From Mesorhizobium sp. M7A.F.Ca.US.008.03.1.1 (GTDB lineage: Bacteria > Pseudomonadota > Alphaproteobacteria > Rhizobiales > Rhizobiaceae): a stretch of DNA of 64,000 bases. Each line of letters begins with the position of its first letter. Position 1 is the first letter of the stretch. The notes under the pieces were generated by a model. It made no database searches and was not told where the DNA came from. It saw only the letters and a program-made list of their open reading frames with translations. This document shows positions 8,240 through 17,456 of this stretch, piece after piece. Position numbers and translations under genes: made by a program. The stretch spans positions 78,225-142,224 of the forward strand of contig NZ_RZRU01000006.1 in assembly GCF_003997495.1 (NCBI RefSeq), in the 5' to 3' direction.

Positions 8240-9688
8240 TTATTTCTTCCTCACCGGGGCGAGAATATCGAATGGCAGGTCGTTCTTCTGCTCCGATGGC
8301 GTCCGCGCATAGGTTTCGGTGTCTGCGGTTTCCGGTGCCGCAAACTCGGTTCGTGCATAGGCCGTCGCTTGTTTCGCCGGCTGAAGGTTCATCGTTTTCA
8401 GCAATTGTCCGGTCGCGGCCAGAAGCCGATACTGGGCAAACAGCGATGCGTAGGACGCGGTATCCGCCAGCGTTGCCGTGTTGAACCGCGTATTCTGCGC
8501 ATCCAGCACGTCGAGCAGCGAGCGCTGTCCGACCTTGAACTGCTCGCGATAGGAACCGACCAGCTTCTCATTGGCGGCGGCTTGCTGCCTCAGGGTCTTT
8601 GCCAGATCGGCTTGCCGGAAACGGCGATCCCATGACGTGCGAACGGCTTCCTCGATTTCGCGCTGCACCTGATGCAGCGCCAGGCGCTGTTCACTGGTGC
8701 GGCGGATCTGCTCCTGCTCGTTGGCCTTGTCGATCCCACCGCGATAGAGATTCCAGCGCAGGACCAGCCGCGCCTGCAGATCGCTGGTGTCGCCATCGTC
8801 GCCGTCAATGTCGGTTCCCGCCCGCGCGCGACCTTCAGCGATGATGGAGGGGCCAAATTTTGCCCGTGCGGCATCCACGAGGGAGGCCGCCGCGTCGATG
8901 TCGCTGTTGGCCATGTGCACGCGCGGGTTGCTTTCCCGTGCCAACCCTATCGCCTCGTCAAGCGAGCGCGGGAGCGCGGCCGAGACATCGCCCGGCCTCG
9001 AAGGGCTGGTCAGTGGCTTTCCGACGGTCTTGAAGAAGCGGATCTTGGCCGCTTCCAGTTCCTCGGTCGCCTCCTGCATGCGCGCCTTGGCGGCGAACAA
9101 CCGTTCCTCGGCCTGTTGCCGGTCGGCCTCGTTCAGCGCGCCGCCCGAGATGCCTTGCCGGATGTCGCCGAGAATTCCCTGGTGGAAGCCGAGATTCTTC
9201 TTCGCTTCGACAACGATCGAAGCCTGCAGCATGTACTCCAGGTAATCCTGGACAACGGACAGCCCGATGAATTCGGACCGTTCCAGCACCCGGAATGAAG
9301 CGCCGTCGACGCGCGATGCCTGACGGTTCAATTCGGCCCGCCTTGCGCCGCTGTCATAAAGCGTCTGCGAAACTGTAAGGTCCGTTTCAGCCGGATAGAG
9401 CGCGTCGTCTTCGATGGAAAGTGAGCGCCGGGATGGATTGTCGAGCCGGCGAACGCCGGCCGATGCCTCGACATCGACGCTGGGAAGATAAAGGCCCTTG
9501 GCCTGCCGCAGCTCGAACTCGATTGCTTCGCGGTTTTCGATCGCCTGTCCAATCTCGGGATTGGATTCCACCGCGACAGCCATCGCCTCCTTGAGCGTGA
9601 GCGCGTGAGCACTCCCGCAGGTCAGCATGGTGGCCGCCATCAAAAGACCAAGGCGCCTGCCTATGGTCGACATATTTGTCGTATTCAT
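8240..9688 (-). CDS. TolC-family outer membrane efflux protein
   Basis: Outer membrane channel of the type I system, 482 residues. I start it at ATG 9688 (MNTTNM), spaced well from an AGGGTGG site; an in-frame GTG three codons upstream would put the ribosome site too close. The signal peptide ends near CGSAHA. Two OEP repeats are visible: LTLKEAMAVAVESNPEIGQA and LPRSLDEAIGLARESNPRVH, each beginning a TolC half, with long coiled-coil helices and FKVGQRSLLDVLDAQN, a motif typical of the family. It is first in an operon tolC-ABC-HlyD-RHH. The C-terminal tail after about residue 425 is low complexity. It corresponds functionally to LapE. Confidence 0.92.
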   Translation of the reverse strand: MNTTNMSTIGRRLGLLMAATMLTCGSAHALTLKEAMAVAVESNPEIGQAIENREAIEFELRQAKGLYLPSVDVEASAGVRRLDNPSRRSLSIEDDALYPAETDLTVSQTLYDSGARRAELNRQASRVDGASFRVLERSEFIGLSVVQDYLEYMLQASIVVEAKKNLGFHQGILGDIRQGISGGALNEADRQQAEERLFAAKARMQEATEELEAAKIRFFKTVGKPLTSPSRPGDVSAALPRSLDEAIGLARESNPRVHMANSDIDAAASLVDAARAKFGPSIIAEGRARAGTDIDGDDGDTSDLQARLVLRWNLYRGGIDKANEQEQIRRTSEQRLALHQVQREIEEAVRTSWDRRFRQADLAKTLRQQAAANEKLVGSYREQFKVGQRSLLDVLDAQNTRFNTATLADTASYASLFAQYRLLAATGQLLKTMNLQPAKQATAYARTEFAAPETADTETYARTPSEQKNDLPFDILAPVRKK

Positions 9689-10105
9689 CAATCCCACCCT
9701 AACGTTTCCCCAGCGTCCTTTTCAGAGCGCTAACCAGGCCAAGGCCTGCCCGTCGGTGGATTATTCACAAATTCACGAAATATGTGAGCGATTATTGATT
9801 TAGAACTCGCTAAATAGCCTTTTTGGGCAACAAGGCTGCGAGATGTAGCAAAAATAGCACATAACGTCGGCTCGCTGCGGTTGTATCCGGACGCCGCACT
9901 CTGCGGGAAAATTCAGAAAACGCCGCGCTGTGGGCCGATAAGGTCAGACTCATGGCCGGTTTGGAGAGCGGTCGCTGGAGACCCAACCGGGAGTTGTAGT
10001 ATTTTCAAGCACGCGACCTCGGGTGCCGCTCGCTCGTTATGGCCATAAGTCTGTCAGCGCGCACCATTGCGGAGCCACTTTTTGTCGCGGCCCGAGTCGT
10101 CGCCC
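9689..10105. other. Intergenic region upstream of the tolC operon
   Basis: About 417 bases without a credible gene. It must hold the promoter of the tolC-ABC-HlyD operon and the 3' end of the autotransporter operon, which arrives from the right on the same strand. An AT-rich patch lies at 9760-9830. An imperfect hairpin (CCGGTTTGG near 9956-9964, CCAACCGG near 9983-9990) has no T-run and is not a convincing terminator. Confidence 0.45.
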
Positions 10106-10642
10106 CTAATTTGCCCTCAACGCCACCATGCGGTCGAGCGCTGCGGTCAGGCCGCGAAGCGAGACCGGGAAGCTCAGCGGGGTCTCGGCGTCCGTGGTGA
10201 CATTGAGCTTCAGCACCGAGCCTCCCCTCAGCTTTTCAAGCGTCGGCCGATCGATCGTAAAGACGGAGACGCAACCCGTCGGCAGGCAGGTCCTGAAGCG
10301 CTGCGGGGACAGTGGCGGTTGATCGTCGATCTGCAGCGTCACGCCCGGATCGAGCAGGATGCCGAAGGGCAGAAGCAAGGTAGCCGTCGTCGAGCCGTCC
10401 GGGCGTGCCGCGATCTCCACGGCAAGAAGCCTCTGCCCGTTCTGCTGGACCTGGTCTTGCGCGAGCGAGCACACTCTCGCCTTCTCGCGAACAGAGCAGG
10501 TCACACTCCAGTCCTGATAGACCTCACGCAGCGATGAGGGTCCATCCGGGACAGCCGCCACCTGTTGCTGGGCAGACACCGGTGACATCAACGGGAATAG
10601 AATTGCCCCACATGCGGAGACGGCCTTCGGGCCAAGCTTCAT
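10106..10642 (-). CDS. Invasion-associated locus B (IalB) family protein
   Basis: Secreted or periplasmic protein of 178 residues. The start at ATG 10642 overlaps the stop of the DUF4189 gene in an ATGA, implying translational coupling; longer forms lack a signal peptide. The signal peptide ends near SPVSA. IalB features are YQDWSVTC near the N-terminus, a paired Cys (ARVCSLAQ), LLPFGILLDPGVTLQID, and the CLPTGCVSVF motif with two Cys. IalB of Bartonella is linked to erythrocyte invasion; in free-living and symbiotic rhizobia the family is common and uncharacterised. It is the last gene of the autotransporter operon, so a role in assembly or stability of the surface adhesin is possible but only inferred. 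Confidence 0.82.
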   Translation of the reverse strand: MKLGPKAVSACGAILFPLMSPVSAQQQVAAVPDGPSSLREVYQDWSVTCSVREKARVCSLAQDQVQQNGQRLLAVEIAARPDGSTTATLLLPFGILLDPGVTLQIDDQPPLSPQRFRTCLPTGCVSVFTIDRPTLEKLRGGSVLKLNVTTDAETPLSFPVSLRGLTAALDRMVALRAN

Positions 10643-11100
10643 GTGCAGACCCACTCGCGGATCTTGCATTTCTCTCCCGCCGCCTCGCAGGCCTGCAAAG
10701 CGAGATCCTCCGCTTCCCGACGGGTCTCGGCCGAATTCACGCCCCAGGCCGTGAAACGGTTCTCCACTTTGTCTGCCACGGCAAGCGCACCGCAATGCTT
10801 GTAGGGAAAGCCGGTCTCGTCGTCATCATTCCAATGGCGATGGTTGCGGAAGACGGTGACGACGTTGCAGGCCTTTCCGCCCGCGTTCTCGCAATATTTC
10901 TGTGCGATGTCCTTCGCTTCCTGCCGCTTGTCGGCGCCCCAGAAGAAGCCGTATTTGCTATCGGCCTGCGAATAGGCAATGGCCGCCCAGATGCCTTTTT
11001 CCTCCTGTTGCGGCTCCGATGGGGCCACAAGGTCGGCTGAGACGACTTGTCCGCTCCACAACAAAGTCAAGCCCAAAACTGCCAAAGCCTGCAATCTCAT
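10639..11100 (-). CDS. DUF4189-like secreted protein
   Basis: Small exported protein of about 153 residues. Three in-frame ATGs lie within 27 bp; I prefer 11100, which gives a clean signal peptide (MRLQALAVLGLTLLWSG, cleavage near VVSA) behind AAGGAAAGGG. The mature part has two halves of a DUF4189-type fold: GIWAAIAYSQADSKYGFFWG with QEAKDIAQKYCENAGGKAC, and HCGALAVADK, TAWGVNSAETRREAEDLALQ, with conserved Cys pairs. The function of the family is unknown. It overlaps the downstream IalB gene by 4 bp and follows the membrane protein gene by about 40 bp, so it belongs to the same operon as the trimeric autotransporter. Confidence 0.78.
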   Translation of the reverse strand: MRLQALAVLGLTLLWSGQVVSADLVAPSEPQQEEKGIWAAIAYSQADSKYGFFWGADKRQEAKDIAQKYCENAGGKACNVVTVFRNHRHWNDDDETGFPYKHCGALAVADKVENRFTAWGVNSAETRREAEDLALQACEAAGEKCKIREWVCT

Positions 11101-11138
11101 GGTCGGCATCCCTTTCCTTAACCTCATCGCTTCGCGTC

Positions 11139-11807
11139 CTACTTCGCCGCCGAAGCGAGGGAGATCACCACACAGCTTTTGCCCGTCGGCAGGAGAAGCG
11201 CTTCACCGGCATTGCCGCCGAGCTCGTAGACCTCGACCTGCCCGAGATGGTCGGTAATTTTGCTGCCCTGCGGCAGGATGGATGCGATGTCGGCGCACGG
11301 GCTGGCGAATGGCGCCACCCGCACCATCGCTCCTTCGCAACCCGTGGCGGTGGGCGACGCGAAGACGATGCCGGCGGCCGGTCCGCTATAGCGTTCCGAC
11401 GCATAGTCCATGCCGACATAGGCCTGAATGGCGTGCTTGTCGGCGGCCTGGTCGTTCCACAGGGATTTGACGCTGTATTTCGTGCCGGTCGTCAGAATCT
11501 GTCCGAGCACCGGATAGACGGTCGAGCAAGCCTGCACCCCGGCCTGCTTGACATGCTCGAGGAAGGGCGTGTCCGGAAGCACGGGGGCCGCCGCTGTTTC
11601 TGCGGGTGCGGCCGTCGCGCCGCCGACCAGATTGGCGATCGCGGCATAGTTTCCGGCGGCGAAGCCAAGGCCCGCCACGACCAATCCCAGCAGTGAATAT
11701 CCGGCCACGCGTGGCCAGCGCCGCCTTGGCGACTCGGCCCGCCTCTGCCGATCCGCCTCGACGGTCGCGGTGCGTTTCGCGGACGTGAACTGGTCCTGCT
11801 GGCTCAT
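11139..11807 (-). CDS. Single-span membrane protein of unknown function
   Basis: Protein of 222 residues that I do not recognise. It has a basic cytoplasmic N-terminus (about 1-33, rich in Arg), one transmembrane helix (about 34-55, VAGYSLLGLVVAGLGFAAG), an Ala/Pro-rich linker, and a periplasmic domain of about 140 residues with four Cys (QACSTVY, TGCEGA, SPCADI, KSCVVIS) that could form disulfides. It is 13 bp downstream of an IalB-like gene and upstream of DUF4189 and IalB genes. The topology (anchored inside, domain in the periplasm) would suit a helper for the co-transcribed autotransporter, but no homology supports this. Confidence 0.65.
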   Translation of the reverse strand: MSQQDQFTSAKRTATVEADRQRRAESPRRRWPRVAGYSLLGLVVAGLGFAAGNYAAIANLVGGATAAPAETAAAPVLPDTPFLEHVKQAGVQACSTVYPVLGQILTTGTKYSVKSLWNDQAADKHAIQAYVGMDYASERYSGPAAGIVFASPTATGCEGAMVRVAPFASPCADIASILPQGSKITDHLGQVEVYELGGNAGEALLLPTGKSCVVISLASAAK

Positions 11808-11820
11808 GGTGATGCCCCGG

Positions 11821-12378
11821 TTACTTGAGTGGTGAAAGGGCCTCTGACAGCCCCTTGAGCGTTGCGGTCACGGTGATCGTCTGGCCGTCGGCTGTCGAAT
11901 AGGAGATCGCCGGTGTCGCATTCTGCGATATCTGTCGACGCATGACGGGGCCTACCGGCAACATGCCGACACAGACCATTTCGTTGCAGCCGTTCAGGTG
12001 CACATCGATCGGCTGCTTCTGTCCATCGAACTTCAGCGACACCAGGCCATCGCTCCTGGCGTTCGGAGCGGTGCGCAGGATCATGTACGGCTTGCCGTCC
12101 TGGGTGGCGGCAAGCGACCAGCTGAAAGCCATCTTGCCTGATGCGTCCTCGATGATCTGCGAGACGTTGCAGACCTTCTTGCGAGCCTTGAGGTTCTCGT
12201 CGCAGATCAGCGTCCAGTTATCGAATGGGCGAATGGTGCGCTGATAGTCTCCGAGCTTCACCTCGGGCGGCACCACTACGTCCGATGGCTTGATCCTGTA
12301 GGTCGACGCGACCTGCCCGGCGGCCGGCACGAGGCCGCCGCAGAGCGCCAGGCAGGTCAGGGCAGCAAATCCTTTCAT
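11821..12378 (-). CDS. IalB-like exported protein
   Basis: Exported protein of 185 residues starting only 7 bp after the trimeric autotransporter stop codon. The signal peptide is MKGFAALTCLALCGGLVPAAG. The mature part follows the IalB plan: IRPFDNWTLICDE, KKVCNVSQ, a central beta-rich part, and NGCNEMVCVGMLP as the second Cys pair. It is only distantly similar to the IalB protein at 10106-10642, so the operon carries two divergent members. The very short gap to the autotransporter gene argues for a fixed stoichiometric or assembly relationship. The family call is good; the function is unknown. Confidence 0.75.
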   Translation of the reverse strand: MKGFAALTCLALCGGLVPAAGQVASTYRIKPSDVVVPPEVKLGDYQRTIRPFDNWTLICDENLKARKKVCNVSQIIEDASGKMAFSWSLAATQDGKPYMILRTAPNARSDGLVSLKFDGQKQPIDVHLNGCNEMVCVGMLPVGPVMRRQISQNATPAISYSTADGQTITVTATLKGLSEALSPLK

Positions 12379-12385
12379 TCCCGCC

Positions 12386-15300
12386 TCAGTTCAAGGTGAA
12401 GCTGATGCCGGCGCCGACACCGACATGCCCACCCGCGGCCGTGCCCGACAGATTGCCCCGGATGCGGCCGTCTTCGCTGGTGTAGCCAGCGCCGAAGGCG
12501 AACGCGCCTGCGTCCCGCCACAAGCCGCCACCCGCCGCGACGCTCAGCTTTCCGGGCCGGTCGTCATAGCGCAGCGAGGCGGCCGCAAGGCCTATTGCGG
12601 CCGCCTGCCGCGCCTCGTCGCGGATGCCGCTGATGTCCGAATTGAGCTGGCTGAGCTTCTGGTCGGTATAGTCGTTGGCCTGCTGCAAGGTCGTCACCGC
12701 CACCTTGTCGGTGTAGGCGTTGGACGTATCGATAGCGTAGGCCACGCGGTTGTCCGTATAGCTCTTGCCCGCGGTCAGGCCCTGGTTCATCTGGTCGACG
12801 TTGACCGCATCGGTCCCTTTGACGCCGGGGCCGACATTGGAGATGACGACCGGCGCGTTGACGTCGCCACCTTGCAACGTGATGGTGTTCGTCTTGTTGC
12901 CGCCCTGGGTGTCATAGGTCACCGCGTTCTGGGTGAGGTTTCCGACGCCGGCTTTCAGATCCTCGATCGCCGTGTTGGTGGCGTAGAGCTGCGAGCCGTT
13001 GATCGCATCGGTGCTGTCGGAAGACACGCGGCCGGCCGCGACATTGGTGATCGTCCGCTCGGCGCCGGCGTCGCCGACGCTGACGGTTCCGGTCGGCGTC
13101 GTCCCGGCATAAGTGTAGGTCTTGCCGTTGATGACGGTGCTGGAGGTCCCGACCGCGGTCTGTGTCACCGAACCGGAACCGAGCGCCACATCGTTGGCGT
13201 TGTTGGCCTTGGCGCCTTGGCCGAGCGCGACAGCGCCCTGCCCAGTGGCCGTCGAGCCATGTCCCGCGGCCAGGCTGTCGGTACCGCTGGCCACGCTCTC
13301 CGGTCCGATCGCAACGGCGTTGGTGCCGCCCGCGATGCTGTCGGCCAGTGTCGAGTTGGCGTGGAAATATTTGATGCCGCCGCCATTGCTGATGCTGGTC
13401 AGCGCATTGTCGACCGCCGTGAAGCCGTCATAGACGGTGGAATAATTGTTGCCCTGGATGTTGTAGGTCGGGCCGGTGATCGAGCCGTCGGGATTGACGG
13501 TCGTGCCGCCGCCGAACAGGTTACTGACGTTTTGCGTCACGCCGCGCAATTGCGAGACGTTGACGCCGTCGGTGTCGGCCGAGCCCGCCGCGACATTGGT
13601 GAGCTTGCGTTCGGCCCCGGCGGCGCCGATCGACACCTCGCCGACCGAGGTCTGCGGACCGGCGAGTGCGAAGGCCGTGTAGCCCGCCTGCGCGCCGACC
13701 GTGGTGATGGATTGCGCACCGAGCGCCACGCTGTTGATGAAGGTGCTCTGGGCGCCGGCGCCGAGCGCCACCGACTGGATGCCGGACGCCAGCGAATTGG
13801 TGCCGAGCGCCAGCCCATCGGCCAGCATCACATGGGCGCCCTGGCCGATCGCTGTGCCGCCAGGTGCTGTCTGGTCGACTATGGCGCCATTGCCGATGCC
13901 GATGCCGTTGTCGCCATTGACGACCGTTGTCGGGCCAACCGCGACCGACTCGGCGCCGACCGCCAGCGAGTCGCCCGCCGTCGAATTGGCATGGAAATAC
14001 TTGGTCGAGGTGGCCGATACGGAAGCGATGGCGCCGGCGAGCTGGCGGACCGTCACCGCATCCTGATCCTGCGTGCCGTCGGCCACGTTGGTGATCTGCC
14101 GGTAGGATGTTGCGTCGCCGACCGAAACGGCGCCGAGCAGCGTCTTGTCGGTCGTGTTGTACTGGATGAAGTTGGCTGGGCCGGCCGCGATCTGGCCCGT
14201 GGCCGGAGCCAGCGCGCGATCGGAGACCGAACCGGAACCGAGCGCCACGCCGCCGTCGATGCTGACATTGCTGTCGCGGCCGAGCGCCAGCGCGCTGTCG
14301 CCCGTCGCGGTCGCCTGGTAGCCGACGGCGGTGGAGCCGACCCCTTGTGCGAAGGAATCGGTCTGCGCCAGCCCGGCCTCGTTGGTGCGGGCGTAGCGGA
14401 TGCCCTCGCCATTGGCGTCGGTATAGGCGGTCGACGTGTCGCCGGCGATGTTGTTGATCGTGTTGCCGAGATTGGTCACGCCACTGCCGATATTGGCGAT
14501 GTCGGTGGTGTTCTGCGTCACCTGCTGGTTGGTGGCGAAAAGCTGCGAGCCGTTGACGGCATCGGTCGAACCGCCATTCAACTGCCCGGCCGCGACATTC
14601 TGGATCTGGCGCTCGGCGCCCGCCGAGCCGACCGAGAAGGCGCCGGCCGGCGTGCCGCCGGCAAAGGTGTAGTTGACGCCGCCGATCGTCGTGCCACCGA
14701 CGGCAGTCGTTGCGCCCGATGTCGAATTCAGGCCGATCGCGACGTCGCCGGCATTGTTGGCCACCGCATTGGGCCCGACAGCGACGGAATCCGTTCCGAG
14801 AGCCTGTGAATCCGCCAGGGTCGAGTTGGCGTGGAAATACTTGATGCCGCCACCGGTGTTGAGGTTATTGACGGTAACGCCGATGGCGTCGACCGCCTGG
14901 TTGGTGGCGAAGAGCTGCGAGCCGTTGATCGCATCGGTCGAGAGCGCGCTGATGCGCCCCGCCGCCAGGTTGGTGAGCGTGCGTTCCGCACCGGGCGCGC
15001 CGATGCTGACCGTCGAGGTTGGGTTGGTGCCCTGGAAAGCATAGGTCGTGCCGTTGATCACCCCGCTCGCCGTGCCGACGGCCGTGGTGGTCACCGAGCC
15101 GGACCCGAGCGCCACGTCACCAGTGCTTGCCGCCGCCGTCGCGCCATTGCCCAGCGCGACATTGCCCGCAAGGCCGGCGGCGCCCGCCGTCGAGCCATTG
15201 CCCAGCGCCACGGAACCTTGCCCGATCGCCTTGTTGTTGTTGCCGATGGCGACCGCGCCGTTGGCCATGTTCGCGGCCGTGGCGGTTACCGTACCATCGC

Positions 15301-17260
15301 TGTTGGCGATGTTGTTGGCGCCCCCGGTGAAGGCGCCGGTGCCGCTGGCATAGCTCGGATCGCCGATGGCGACCGCACCGTCACCATAGGCTTCGTTGCC
15401 GGCACCGATGGCGACCGCCTTGCCGCCGTCGGCCACCGCGCCCGTGCCGATGGCGACAGAATCGGCGGTGATCGCGCTGGCGGCGGTGCCCATGGCGACC
15501 GCGTTTACGTCCTGTGCCACCGCGCCTGCTCCAACTGCCGTCGAGGCTGCCCCTGAAGAGACGGCCGTCGTGCCGATGGCGATGGAATCGTCGCCTGAGG
15601 CCGTGACCGTACGGCCGCCCGCGAACGCACGGGCACCGGTGGCCTTGGCGGCGGACCCAATCGAAACGGAGTCAGCTCCCGTCGCGCTGGCCTGGTAGCC
15701 CATGGCTGCCGAATTGTCGCCGCCAGCTACGGTGCTCATGCCAATTGCGGTGCTGGCGACGCCACTGGCAGTTGAGGAAGTGCCCACTGCGGTGGCGAAA
15801 CCGCCGGAAGAGAGCGAATTGGTGCCGATTGCGATGCTGTTGGGCACGGCCGTGTTGGCCTGAACGCCCGCCTGCGCGCCCACACCAAATGCGATGGATT
15901 GATTGCCCCAGGCACTGGCTGCGTTGCCCATCGCCGTTGCGCCAGTTCCGGTTGCTTTGGTCAGGGTACCTATTGCAACCGTGTTATCCTGCGATGCCGC
16001 GGCCTGATAGCCGTTGGCGATCGATTGGGTGCCGGTGGCTTGGGCCGCTGTTCCGACTGCAATTGCGTTGGCGCCTGCTCCGTTCGCGTTGATACCCAAA
16101 GAGACCGCCTGAAGCCCGCTTGCGACCGACCCACCACCGATCGATGTGCTGTTCACGCCACTGGCAGTGGAGGACTCGCCTAAAGCTAGGGTGTTTGCCT
16201 GGCTCGCGGTCGCGCCCGCGCCCAAGGCGACTGCATTGATGGCTGTGGCTTTCGCGAGAGATCCCATGGATACGCCCCCCGTCGCCGTGGCGGTCGCTCC
16301 GTTACCTATCGCGACGGTCAGATTGCTCGACGCAACGGCTGTGGCGCCCATCGCTATGGCGGCCGTTCCCGTTGCCTTGCTTGCGCGTCCGATCGCAGTG
16401 GTGTCAACCTGGGACGCCACCACATCCGTACCGATGGCGATGGCGCTCTGGGCCAGCGCTCCCGTTCCAGCGGCAGTGCGCGAGCCAAGATAGACGGAGT
16501 TTATCGCGGTTGCTGTCGACTGGAAGCCGACAGCGATGGCGTTCTGGGCGCTTGCGTTGGTGTTGGTGCCTTGGGCAATGGTGTCCAGTGCCGACGAGAT
16601 TGCTTGACTCCCGATCGCGACGGCGCGGGACCCGGTGGCTTGAGACCCCCAGCCTCCGGCGAACGCCTGGCCGCCGCTGGCCAAGGAACTGACGCCGACG
16701 GCGGTGGAGTTGCCTCCCGAAGCAACGGAGAAGGTACCCAGGGCGCTGGCGCCGGCCCCGGTGGCATTTGCATCAACGCCGACTGCGAGTGTATTGACAT
16801 TGTTTGATACAGTGCCGGAGCCCAGCGCCACCGCTCCGCCGGAGCCCGTGGCCGACGCATTCAGGCCGATGGCGACCGAGTATTGCGCCGACGAAACGGT
16901 CTGGGTGCCGAGCGCTATCGACCAGACATTGGTGGCGGAGGCGCTATTTCCGATCGCTATGGAGTTGGGAGTTGTCGCGGTTCCACCGCCAGCGGCATAT
17001 TGCGCCTGTGCCGGCATTGTGGCCATGCTCAGTGCAAAAGCGCCCAGCATCGCGGCCGCTGCCGACCCGCCGACGCCCAGCGTCCCCAGTCCCAGGCGCT
17101 TGCGCCGCATGCCGAGCACGCTATGGGCCATGCGCAGCACCGCCATCAAGCGGCGCCGGACCGAGCGTGAGCGAGGATCGGCCCCCGCGATCCACTGCCC
17201 GGCGAAATGCGCCGTGCGGCGCTGAACAAACGAGTCGTTCGAAAACTGGTTGTCGGTCAT
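12386..17260 (-). CDS. YadA-like trimeric autotransporter adhesin
   Basis: Type Vc adhesin of 1,624 residues. I start it at ATG 17260 (MTDNQF) because GGAGAGGGAACC precedes it; a longer form would begin 8 codons upstream. The N-terminus is an unusually long extension (about 55 residues, Arg-rich RSVRRRLMAVLRM and MRRKRLGLG) before the hydrophobic core, with cleavage near AQA at residue 86. The head, up to about residue 800, is built from 14-residue left-handed-helix repeats (AIGNSASAT, SVAIG, ALGS). Neck or stalk modules follow, with three KYFHANST copies and repeated AINGSQLFATN segments, then a coiled-coil stalk (QQANDYTDQKLSQLNSDISG) and the four-strand YadA anchor (AAGGGLWRDAGAFAFGAGYT) ending FTLN. 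It heads a five-gene operon. An imperfect dyad at 17389-17406 lies in its upstream region. Confidence 0.95.
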   Translation of the reverse strand: MTDNQFSNDSFVQRRTAHFAGQWIAGADPRSRSVRRRLMAVLRMAHSVLGMRRKRLGLGTLGVGGSAAAAMLGAFALSMATMPAQAQYAAGGGTATTPNSIAIGNSASATNVWSIALGTQTVSSAQYSVAIGLNASATGSGGAVALGSGTVSNNVNTLAVGVDANATGAGASALGTFSVASGGNSTAVGVSSLASGGQAFAGGWGSQATGSRAVAIGSQAISSALDTIAQGTNTNASAQNAIAVGFQSTATAINSVYLGSRTAAGTGALAQSAIAIGTDVVASQVDTTAIGRASKATGTAAIAMGATAVASSNLTVAIGNGATATATGGVSMGSLAKATAINAVALGAGATASQANTLALGESSTASGVNSTSIGGGSVASGLQAVSLGINANGAGANAIAVGTAAQATGTQSIANGYQAAASQDNTVAIGTLTKATGTGATAMGNAASAWGNQSIAFGVGAQAGVQANTAVPNSIAIGTNSLSSGGFATAVGTSSTASGVASTAIGMSTVAGGDNSAAMGYQASATGADSVSIGSAAKATGARAFAGGRTVTASGDDSIAIGTTAVSSGAASTAVGAGAVAQDVNAVAMGTAASAITADSVAIGTGAVADGGKAVAIGAGNEAYGDGAVAIGDPSYASGTGAFTGGANNIANSDGTVTATAANMANGAVAIGNNNKAIGQGSVALGNGSTAGAAGLAGNVALGNGATAAASTGDVALGSGSVTTTAVGTASGVINGTTYAFQGTNPTSTVSIGAPGAERTLTNLAAGRISALSTDAINGSQLFATNQAVDAIGVTVNNLNTGGGIKYFHANSTLADSQALGTDSVAVGPNAVANNAGDVAIGLNSTSGATTAVGGTTIGGVNYTFAGGTPAGAFSVGSAGAERQIQNVAAGQLNGGSTDAVNGSQLFATNQQVTQNTTDIANIGSGVTNLGNTINNIAGDTSTAYTDANGEGIRYARTNEAGLAQTDSFAQGVGSTAVGYQATATGDSALALGRDSNVSIDGGVALGSGSVSDRALAPATGQIAAGPANFIQYNTTDKTLLGAVSVGDATSYRQITNVADGTQDQDAVTVRQLAGAIASVSATSTKYFHANSTAGDSLAVGAESVAVGPTTVVNGDNGIGIGNGAIVDQTAPGGTAIGQGAHVMLADGLALGTNSLASGIQSVALGAGAQSTFINSVALGAQSITTVGAQAGYTAFALAGPQTSVGEVSIGAAGAERKLTNVAAGSADTDGVNVSQLRGVTQNVSNLFGGGTTVNPDGSITGPTYNIQGNNYSTVYDGFTAVDNALTSISNGGGIKYFHANSTLADSIAGGTNAVAIGPESVASGTDSLAAGHGSTATGQGAVALGQGAKANNANDVALGSGSVTQTAVGTSSTVINGKTYTYAGTTPTGTVSVGDAGAERTITNVAAGRVSSDSTDAINGSQLYATNTAIEDLKAGVGNLTQNAVTYDTQGGNKTNTITLQGGDVNAPVVISNVGPGVKGTDAVNVDQMNQGLTAGKSYTDNRVAYAIDTSNAYTDKVAVTTLQQANDYTDQKLSQLNSDISGIRDEARQAAAIGLAAASLRYDDRPGKLSVAAGGGLWRDAGAFAFGAGYTSEDGRIRGNLSGTAAGGHVGVGAGISFTLN

Positions 17261-17456
17261 GGTTCCCTCTCCGCTGGCCGGCACGAAATGTCTGACAATT
17301 CCGTTCCACCGCAGGAAGACATGATTCCTGCCCGCGGTATTTCACGAAATTGCTGTCTTGTGAGAAAAGATCGGAGCAAACCGACAGAGGTTAACGGCTC
17401 GTTACCTTAGCCAATGCTTTAAAATCAAGTAATCAAGCAATGCCGCAAGCGCCGCC

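Noticed and set aside
12425..14809. A 794-codon open frame on the plus strand opposite the trimeric autotransporter
   Set aside because: Composition (Arg, Ala, Gly, Asp) reflects the complementary strand of the GC-rich repeats; no fold or start signal.
12386..17260. Dense short tandem repeats that could suggest a CRISPR array
   Set aside because: The repeats are degenerate, in frame and encode the 14-residue YadA head motif; there are no unique spacers or cas genes.
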